A DNA stretch of 14,505 nucleotides. Origin: CAWELS01 sp964468205. GTDB lineage: Bacteria > Acidobacteriota > Terriglobia > Bryobacterales > Bryobacteraceae. The stretch covers positions 1-14,505 of the forward strand of contig CAYXVG010000104.1 of NCBI GenBank assembly GCA_964468205.1, written 5' to 3'. The notes beneath the pieces were generated by a model. The model saw nothing but the letters and a program-made list of their open reading frames with translations, was not told where the DNA came from and did not search any database. A program made the translations under genes and the position numbers. This document shows positions 6,337-12,264 of the stretch, one piece after another; position 1 is the first letter of the stretch; each line of letters begins with the position of its first letter.

Positions 6337-6888
6337 GATCAGCGGAGCCGTATTGAGCCCCATCCCCTTTTTGAGATCGTGCCCGGCTCCCTCCACCGGA
6401 ATCACCGCGGTTCTGGCGGGAATGAGCGCCCGCGCTGTATCGAGCTCCCCGAGGGAGCCAAACGGGTCGCGCGTTCCCTGCACGAACAAGGCCTCCGTCC
6501 TCAGCGCTGAAAAGTGATCGATCCTGAGCCGGTCCGGCTTACCCGGAGGGTGCAGCGGATAGGATAGCAGCAGCAGCCCGTCCACTATCCCCGGTTCTTC
6601 GGCGGCGAGGATGCTCGATTGGCGCCCTCCGTACGAGGCGCCTCCGAGCAGCACGCGTCCCGTGACTTCGCGGCGCATCTCCTCGACTGCCTGCCGAAGA
6701 CCCTCGCGGTCGCGCGGCGCGTCTCCGGGGCGCGGCGGCCCCGATGGGCGGCCGTCCCGGAAGGAGAGGTTGACCCGGCGGACAAGGAATCCCGCTTGTT
6801 CGAAAGCGTCCGCCACCACCACAAGCAGGGGCGCTTCGCGATCCGATCCGGCGCCGTGGGTGAGTACGAGGCCGTTGCGGATCGCCAT
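6301..6888 (-). CDS. TEX30/KANL3-like alpha/beta hydrolase
   Basis: A 195-aa serine hydrolase of the alpha/beta fold. It shows the oxyanion segment LVLTHGAGSD (residues 7-16), nucleophile S85 in GGASYGGRQ, D141 in VQGTRDPFG and H170 in VEGAGHDLKK, giving a complete Ser-Asp-His triad. The short length and GAS-YGGR elbow fit the TEX30/KANL3-like or dienelactone-hydrolase-like group; the substrate is unknown. No signal peptide is visible, so it is probably cytoplasmic. The ATG lies 4 nt after the stop of the sigma-54 response regulator on the same strand, so it is probably the third gene of that operon and could be a target or accessory of the two-component system. Confidence 0.83.
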   Translation of the reverse strand: MAIRNGLVLTHGAGSDREAPLLVVVADAFEQAGFLVRRVNLSFRDGRPSGPPRPGDAPRDREGLRQAVEEMRREVTGRVLLGGASYGGRQSSILAAEEPGIVDGLLLLSYPLHPPGKPDRLRIDHFSALRTEALFVQGTRDPFGSLGELDTARALIPARTAVIPVEGAGHDLKKGMGLNTAPLISFFGPDEPPDE

Positions 6889-6892
6889 CGAC

Positions 6893-8338
6893 TTATTTCT
6901 GCCGCTCCGCCCTGGCCAGTTCGGACTTCTTCTTCACCGGGATCTCCAGCCGTTTGATCTTCTGGTTCAGCGTGGAGAGTGGAATGCGCAAGGCCTCGGC
7001 TGCCTCTGTTTGGCTGTAGCCGCACGCCTCGAGTTGCTCGATGATCTTCCGGCGCTCGAAATCGGCAACCACCTCGAAAAGCGAGGCGTCTGGAGGCAGC
7101 GAACCGGCGGCGTCCCGGCGGATGCGGATGCCGCTTGCATGCAGCACTGCGTCCGGCAGCACGTCGATCGGCACTTCGCGTTCGGTGGCCAGCACAACCG
7201 CCCGCTCCACCGCGTTCTCGAGCTCGCGGACGTTGCCGGGCCAGCTATGGTCCATTAGCACCTGAACGGCTTCCGGGGCGAATCGGAGTTCGGAGCGGCT
7301 TCCGGGCCCGATGAACTTCTGGTTCTCCCGGCAGTACTTCGTGAAGAAATGCTCGACCAGCAGCGGGATGTCTTCCTTACGCTCGCGCAAAGGCGGCAGC
7401 ACCAGATTAATGACGTTAAGGCGGTAGTAGAGGTCCTCGCGAAACCTCCCCTCTTCCACCAGGCGCCGCAAGTCGGAGTTCGTGGCCGCGAGGATGCGCA
7501 CATCCACGCGCATCGTTTCGGACGACCCCAGCGGCATGAACTCCCGCTCCTGAATCACCCGCAGCAGCTTTGCCTGGGTTTCGAGGCTGATGTTGCCCAC
7601 CTCGTCGAAGAAGATGGTCCCGTTGTTGGCTATTTCAAAATAGCCCTTCTGGTTCCGGACCGCGCCAGTGAACGCACCCTTGACGTGACCGAACAGAGTG
7701 GATTCGAGCAGGTCCGGCGGAAGCCCGCCGCTATTGACGGCGATAAAGATCTGCTCCGCCCGGGGCGAGGCGGCATGGATGGCTTTGGCGATCAGCTCCT
7801 TGCCCGTGCCCGTCTCCCCGGTGATCATAATCGTGGAGCGGCTGGGAGCGACCTGGGATACCAGGTCCAGAATGCTCTGCATGCGCTCGCTCTTGCCGAC
7901 GATATTCGGGAAGCTGTAGCGCTGCTTCAGAGCGCGTTTTAGCTCGACGTTTTCACGCTCGAGCCGGCCGCGCTCCATGGTGCGGGCGATTTCGAGGAGC
8001 AGCTTTTCGTTGTCCCACGGCTTCGTGAAGTAGTCCGTCGCCCCTGATTTAAGGGCCTGCACCGCGTTCTCCACCGAGCCGTAGGCGGTGAGCATGAAAA
8101 TCGGGGTCTGGCGGTCTTTTCTCCGGACTTCGGCGAGAACCTGCATGCCGGAGATGTCCGGCATCATCAGGTCAAGCAACACGAGATCGAAGTTTCCGGA
8201 TTCGAGCTTCCTGACGCCTTCGGAACCGTTCTCCGCGGTCTCGACCCGGTAGCCCTCCGAGGAAAGAAGGAGTTCCAGACTCTCACGAATCTCCGCCTCG
8301 TCGTCGATAACGAGGATCTTGCCTTTATTAGCGGGAAT
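6893..8338 (-). CDS. Sigma-54-dependent NtrC-family response regulator, probable ATT start
   Basis: A 481-aa transcription activator. The receiver domain (about residues 6-120) has the acidic pair D12-D13, phosphoacceptor D56 in LVLLDLMMPD, T84 and K106. The AAA+ domain has Walker A GETGTGKE (174-181), the sigma-54-contacting GAFTGA (221-226) and Walker B TIFFDE (241-246). A Fis-type helix-turn-helix (YSQTEAAEALRIPLSTLNQKIKRL) lies near the C-terminus. The first ordinary start codon in frame is GTG at 8182, which would remove the first half of the receiver including D12-D13. The frame upstream, up to the kinase TGA at 8362-8360, contains no ATG, GTG or TTG. The ATT at 8338-8336, giving PANKGKILVIDDE, has AGGGAGG five nt upstream and is the best start. 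It follows its partner kinase by 21 nt in the same frame. Confidence 0.9.
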   Translation of the reverse strand: MPANKGKILVIDDEAEIRESLELLLSSEGYRVETAENGSEGVRKLESGNFDLVLLDLMMPDISGMQVLAEVRRKDRQTPIFMLTAYGSVENAVQALKSGATDYFTKPWDNEKLLLEIARTMERGRLERENVELKRALKQRYSFPNIVGKSERMQSILDLVSQVAPSRSTIMITGETGTGKELIAKAIHAASPRAEQIFIAVNSGGLPPDLLESTLFGHVKGAFTGAVRNQKGYFEIANNGTIFFDEVGNISLETQAKLLRVIQEREFMPLGSSETMRVDVRILAATNSDLRRLVEEGRFREDLYYRLNVINLVLPPLRERKEDIPLLVEHFFTKYCRENQKFIGPGSRSELRFAPEAVQVLMDHSWPGNVRELENAVERAVVLATEREVPIDVLPDAVLHASGIRIRRDAAGSLPPDASLFEVVADFERRKIIEQLEACGYSQTEAAEALRIPLSTLNQKIKRLEIPVKKKSELARAERQK

Positions 8339-8343
8339 GGGAA

Positions 8344-8350
8344 CCTCCCT
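8344..8350 (-). promoter_or_regulatory. Shine-Dalgarno that decides the unusual regulator start
   Basis: AGGGAGG on the minus strand, 5 nt before ATT (8338-8336), in the short space between the kinase stop and the receiver domain. It is the only purine-rich ribosome-binding sequence in the gap and argues for internal initiation on a non-canonical codon rather than translation only by readthrough. Confidence 0.65.
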
Positions 8351-8359
8351 GGGGATTTG

Positions 8360-11290
8360 TCAGACGCTGACCGGCGCCCCCACCAGCGGGAAATCCAGGT
8401 GGAAGCACGTTCCGGCGCCAGGCAGACTTTCCACTTCTATGGTACCGCCGTGCTCGCGGACGATGCCGTAGGTGACCGAAAGCCCCAGCCCGGTACCCTT
8501 CTTGGCTGACTTGGTCGTGAAGAAGGGATCGTATATCCTCGCGATCGCCTCGGCCGGAATTCCCTTGCCGCTGTCGGCTACGTCAACGAGAGCGGATTTG
8601 GAATTGGTGGAACTGCGGACGCGCAGGGATCCGCCTCCTTCCATCGCGTCCTGAGCATTGAGAAACAGGTTCAAGAAAACCTGCTGTAACTTGCCGGCGT
8701 TGCCCTTGATAGGCGGGAGGGAGTGGTCTAGCTCGAGTTCCAGCTTCACGCGATTCTTCGCGAGTTGGTGTTCGAGCAGGCTGGCCGTCTCCTCGATTAC
8801 CCGGTTGAGGTTTACCTCGCCGAACTCTGTCCGCGACGTGCGCGAAAAGTTCAGCAGCGAGTTCACGATTTCGCTGGCGCGAAATGTCTGCTTGGCGATC
8901 TTGTCCAGCATCCGGGTCTGGGTGTCATCGCCGGAAATCTGTCTGGCGAGCATCTGGGCGTAGGTCGAGATGACGGCAAGGGGGGTGTTTACTTCGTGGG
9001 CGACCCCGGCAGCTAGAAGGCCGATAGAGCTCAGCTTATCGGCCTGAATGAGCTGCTGTTCAAGCTCGGACCGGTCGGTGATGTCGTCGAAAATGATGAG
9101 GCGGCCGATCTGCTCGAGGCTCTTCGACACAAGCGGGGCGATGGCGACGTTCAGAATCACCTCGCTCCGCGCCCGGGCGCCATGTCCATTCCCATTCCCG
9201 TTGCCATCCGTGTTGCCGGAGGGCGGAGCCAACAGGCCGCTGGTCCGCAAGCTAGCGGGAATCGCGTCTGGAGCCAGTTGGTACTTGTAAACGTTGTGAA
9301 TTCCGCTCTCTCCGCGGATCTGGTCAAACTCCTCTACCAGGTCCGCGGGGAAAAGCTCCGCCAGGCGTCGTCCCACGGCGACTTGCCGCGGAATTCCGGT
9401 CAGCGATTCGATCTGGGAGTTCCAACTCTCCACGCGATCGTCCAGATCCACCGCCAGTATGCCGACGTTAATCGACTCAACGATGTTCTCGCTATAGTCC
9501 TTCAGCCGCTCGTACTGCTCCACTTTGCTCTGCAGGGAGTGGTACAACCGCGCGTTCTCGATGGCGATCCCCACGTAACCCGAAAGCGTCACTAGTAGCT
9601 CGATGTCATCGCTGGTGAGGAAGTCGCCCTTCTCGGTACGGCTCACCCCGAGGTAGGCGATGGTGCGGCCCCGCACGTTGCACGGCATATAGTAGGTGAG
9701 GTCGAGCGACCCGATCGTATGCCGCACCGAGGGTGTCCAGTCCACCGAAAGCACGTCGAAAACCTGCCTGGTTCGCTCGAAAAACAGATACTGCCGGCTG
9801 GGCTTCCTCGGCAGAAAGCTCAGGTCAAGATCCGGGATAGGTGGCTCGGAGCGGCCGGCCGTCCGGTGGAGGAAGAAGCGATCCGCCGTCTCGTCAGCCA
9901 AAAAGAACGCCATGTGCTGGATGGACAGCGTCCGGATCAGGCGGTCCGACACGGATTCGAGCATGCGATCCAGATCGGTTTCAGAACTAAGTTCCCGCGC
10001 GAACTCGATGAGCGTGCGGCGATAGTCGTACCTGTCCTTGTAGAAGTAATAACGGTCAAGCTGCTCCTGAATCCAGTTCCGAATCGGCTGGAAGACAAAA
10101 GTGGCGATCAGAATTAGAAGCACCACCGCCGTCGGACTCAGGTCTTCGAATTGACCCAGCGAGAGGATCAATCCGTAGGCGATCCCCAGCACTGCCAGCG
10201 TCGCCAGAGTATAGGCGTAGCCCTGCTGGAAAATAACGTCGACATCCATCAGCCGGTAGCGCAACACCGCGTACGCCCACGTGAGCGGCACGAGCAAGAG
10301 AGAGAAGACCGCCAGATTGAGATACGGGCCCGGTACGGCTCCGAACAGATAGGGAACCACGTAAAGCAGCGCGAAAGGCAGCGTGCCGAGCACGGCTCCG
10401 TTACGGAGCCATTTAAGCTGGTTCCGGATCGTGGTGTCTTCCGCTTCCCGGTAAGAATACGTGACCACTGCTGCTCCAAGCAGATAGGCGCCGGCGAGGA
10501 ACGTGAGCCAGATGCGATCCATCGCCCAGCGAAGTTCCACCAACGACATGGCGTTTACGCGGAGCGTCCCGGAGGCGAGACCGGCATAGATGCCGAGAAT
10601 CGCCAGCGCGGGTAGGTAGATCGCTACCCTCTTCCAGCTTCCACGGAACCACTTCCGCGGCTCTGGAAAGGTGAGGCAGAAATCCAGAAACAGAGTCGGG
10701 GCCAGCAGGCCGGCGGCGACATTGCCCCAATAGATAATCTTGTCGAAGTTGTTCAGCTCTCCGGTGTAGTGGAAAGTGAACAGAACGAATGAGGCAATGC
10801 AGAGCAAATAGAAGTGCCGCGCTTTGTGAGCGCTGCCTCGGCGGTAGTACACAAAAATACCTATCGCGAGATACGCAAGCCCGATCACGTACTGGTAGTA
10901 CACTGCTCCAGCGGGCGCCCGCTCTCCGACGAATACCTTCGCCTTGGCCTCTACTCCGTCCCGTTCGAACAAGTAGTCGGCCTGGTTCCAGGCCCCAATC
11001 TTCACCAGCGCCTGCGGCACGGCGATGGCTTCGTCAATGGGCGAGCCCTCAATCTTGAGCAGGATGTCACCGCTTCGCAATCCGGCTTTGGCGGCCGGGC
11101 TGTTCGGCGAGACATGGAGTGCCTGGACCACCGGCGAGCCGTCCTCTACCGGGCGATCCACCCAGATTGCGCCGTCATCGGGCAGCCTGAACTTGCTTTG
11201 TTGCTGGAAGTTAATGCCGGAGGAAACTACGACCGCCGCCGTGAGAATCACTAGCAGAGCGCCAACGAGCTGTGTCTTGAGATCTTTCAC
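8360..11290 (-). CDS. PDZ/multi-TM/GAF/PAS sensor histidine kinase
   Basis: A 976-aa membrane kinase, unusually long and modular. Order: TM helix (about 8-25); a PDZ domain (about 38-118, with SPAAKAGLRSGDILLKIEG) probably outside the cytoplasm; about eight further membrane helices (130-410); a GAF-like domain (about 430-590); a PAS-like domain (about 610-745) with an Asn-Gly-rich loop; a HisKA helix with phosphoacceptor H765 in GVAHEVNTPL; and an HATPase_c domain with N-box FLNLFLNAQDAM, DSGKGI (about 906-911) and GTGLGL (932-937). The start is a GTG with only a weak AGAG upstream. It should phosphorylate D56 of the NtrC-type regulator encoded just downstream. The arrangement recalls PrsK of PEP-CTERM systems, but the PDZ module is not part of that family. 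The signal sensed is unknown. Confidence 0.9.
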   Translation of the reverse strand: MKDLKTQLVGALLVILTAAVVVSSGINFQQQSKFRLPDDGAIWVDRPVEDGSPVVQALHVSPNSPAAKAGLRSGDILLKIEGSPIDEAIAVPQALVKIGAWNQADYLFERDGVEAKAKVFVGERAPAGAVYYQYVIGLAYLAIGIFVYYRRGSAHKARHFYLLCIASFVLFTFHYTGELNNFDKIIYWGNVAAGLLAPTLFLDFCLTFPEPRKWFRGSWKRVAIYLPALAILGIYAGLASGTLRVNAMSLVELRWAMDRIWLTFLAGAYLLGAAVVTYSYREAEDTTIRNQLKWLRNGAVLGTLPFALLYVVPYLFGAVPGPYLNLAVFSLLLVPLTWAYAVLRYRLMDVDVIFQQGYAYTLATLAVLGIAYGLILSLGQFEDLSPTAVVLLILIATFVFQPIRNWIQEQLDRYYFYKDRYDYRRTLIEFARELSSETDLDRMLESVSDRLIRTLSIQHMAFFLADETADRFFLHRTAGRSEPPIPDLDLSFLPRKPSRQYLFFERTRQVFDVLSVDWTPSVRHTIGSLDLTYYMPCNVRGRTIAYLGVSRTEKGDFLTSDDIELLVTLSGYVGIAIENARLYHSLQSKVEQYERLKDYSENIVESINVGILAVDLDDRVESWNSQIESLTGIPRQVAVGRRLAELFPADLVEEFDQIRGESGIHNVYKYQLAPDAIPASLRTSGLLAPPSGNTDGNGNGNGHGARARSEVILNVAIAPLVSKSLEQIGRLIIFDDITDRSELEQQLIQADKLSSIGLLAAGVAHEVNTPLAVISTYAQMLARQISGDDTQTRMLDKIAKQTFRASEIVNSLLNFSRTSRTEFGEVNLNRVIEETASLLEHQLAKNRVKLELELDHSLPPIKGNAGKLQQVFLNLFLNAQDAMEGGGSLRVRSSTNSKSALVDVADSGKGIPAEAIARIYDPFFTTKSAKKGTGLGLSVTYGIVREHGGTIEVESLPGAGTCFHLDFPLVGAPVSV

Positions 11291-11292
11291 CG

Positions 11293-11340
11293 GTCTACGA
11301 GCTCTTGTGGGGCGGTTTTTTGCGTAGACACCTCACCGCC
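11293..11340 (-). promoter_or_regulatory. Kinase leader with two mutually exclusive hairpins
   Basis: Two inverted repeats interleave in the predicted leader: GTCTACG (11293-11299) with CGTAGAC (11323-11329), and GGCGGT (11311-11316) with ACCGCC (11335-11340). They cannot both form at once. The first stem ends 2 nt from the GTG start codon and loops out the weak AGAG ribosome site. This could tune translation, but the stems are short (7 and 6 bp). Confidence 0.35.
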
Positions 11341-11349
11341 GCTGAAAAC

Positions 11350-11365
11350 AGCAATCGGACTGCCA
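11350..11365 (-). promoter_or_regulatory. Sigma-54 promoter (-24/-12) for the kinase-regulator operon
   Basis: On the minus strand the sequence TGGCAGTCCGATTGCT matches the sigma-54 consensus TGGCAC-N5-TTGCW with one difference and keeps the invariant GG-N10-GC spacing. Transcription would start near 11339, leaving a leader of about 49 nt before the kinase GTG at 11290. Because the operon encodes a sigma-54 activator, autoregulation is the simplest reading. Confidence 0.65.
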
Positions 11366-11505
11366 ATTGCGCGACACCGCCTCCCCTGCCCACAATATAC
11401 TACTATTTCAGCTACATACGAATGAATATCTCCGGCCGCGGATTTCGATTCCGGAAGTCCAACACTTTCAATAAGCGTAGAATTTCGACTCGTTCGGTCC
11501 TACGG

Positions 11506-11519
11506 GCGGGACATCCCGC
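11506..11519. promoter_or_regulatory. Candidate upstream activator dyad
   Basis: GCGGGACATCCCGC is a dyad with 6-bp arms and a 2-bp centre, about 170 bp upstream of the predicted sigma-54 transcription start. That is a normal distance for NtrC-family activator binding. No second copy was found nearby, so the assignment is tentative. Confidence 0.3.
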
Positions 11520-11539
11520 GCGTTCCCCGCTTTTCCCTT

Positions 11540-11565
11540 CCACCTTTGTGTCCTCTGTGGTTCAA
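11540..11565 (-). repeat. Fragment of a widespread intergenic repeat (AACCACAGAGGACACAAAG type)
   Basis: The plus strand reads TTTGTGTCCTCTGTGGTTCA within this span; its complement is the TGAACCACAGAGGACACAAA motif that recurs between genes in many environmental bacteria and gives spurious ORFs with residues like EPQRTQR. Recognition is from memory of such repeats. The element lies upstream of the sigma-54 promoter. Confidence 0.45.
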
Positions 11566-11778
11566 CATTCAGAGTCACTCCCAACTCCCATCGAATGCCA
11601 TGCATCATCAGCCCCCAAAGGGCGGCCGCATGCCGCGCGACGCCTCCCTTACGCCGCTCTGCACATGCGTGATCCCAGCGGGCCAACCACAGCAGAGGGT
11701 CGGCGCGGACCGCGTTGTCCGCTCGAACCTCGGGCCAGCCTGCTCACTCGCCACAGGGATCGTCTCCCGCTCCGTGTG

Positions 11779-12264
11779 TCAATTCTGCGGAGCCGTGCAG
11801 GCGAGGTCAAGATCGTACGAGCCGGTATGGCTGAAGTTGATCGCATTAACGCGAATCTGGAACGAGTCGGCATCTCTCGGCAAGTCGTCCCATGTGCCGG
11901 CAGTGACAATCCAATCTACTTCCTCAAGCCGGGCCGTCACCGTTGTCCACTCGGTCGAGAATTCCGGGACTGATCCTTCCCAATACGCCGTGCCTCCCGG
12001 GCCCGCCAGCCGCATTCCCCGGGGAGCGCCGCTCCCCCAGAGCCCAGCAGAGGAGCCCGCATCTGTCTTGTGGTCAAGAACGATGGCCCCAACCTCACTG
12101 ATTTGAGACCAGTCGCCAAGAAACTTCTCGGGAGCAAACGCAAATCCGGACCGGGCGCTGTACTGCTCGTGATACTGCATGGTTCCCCCTGGATTTCCCT
12201 CAACCACGAAGCTTCTGTCGGGGTCGCTCCAACCCTCGATATCCGAGTCGAAGGCGCTCGTCAC
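11779..12264 (-). pseudogene. Out-of-frame second laminin-B-like domain, 3' continuation of the adjacent gene
   Basis: The frame encodes an apparently complete laminin-B/IVA-like domain: VTSAFDSDIEGWSDPD, FAPEKFLGDWSQI, MRLAGPGGTAYWEGSVPEFSTEWTTVTARLEE, and a tail ending DLDLACTAPQN. It closely parallels the domain ending the neighbouring gene (FHGDLEGWSDAK, APAKYLGDWSPF, VRLSGPGGAATWRGPLPAF) but is in a different frame. A GTG at 12264-12262 is the only start near the domain edge; it has no ribosome-binding sequence and would give a 161-aa protein without a signal peptide. I therefore interpret it as the natural end of the large protein, cut off by a deletion and frameshift near 12255-12280. 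A short independent gene or a sequencing error is possible. Confidence 0.65.

Larger units (their letters stand above)
11291..11778. other. 488-bp intergenic region upstream of the kinase operon
   Basis: This gap lies between the end of the laminin-B-like remnant and the kinase start. It contains the sigma-54 promoter, the leader hairpins, the 11506-11519 dyad and the dispersed repeat fragment. A further hairpin, GCGGAC (11705-11710) with GTCCGC (11717-11722), lies 57 nt past the laminin-B stop and could end that transcript, but no T-tract follows. The open frames here (for example 11305-11973 plus and 11468-11686 minus) show no domain or codon evidence of being genes. Confidence 0.5.

Noticed and set aside
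9166..9228. Asn-Gly-rich low-complexity stretch in the kinase (CATTCC-like repeats) as a separate repeat element
   Set aside because: It is in frame and fits a flexible loop in the PAS-like domain; the repeat is only a few units long.
11468..11686. Minus-strand 72-codon frame containing EPQRTQRW
   Set aside because: This is the typical spurious translation of the AACCACAGAGGACACA-type repeat and not a gene.
11305..11973. Plus-strand open frame of 222 codons across the kinase upstream region
   Set aside because: It runs through the sigma-54 promoter, a dispersed repeat and the laminin-B-like remnant; composition is not protein-like and there is no good start.
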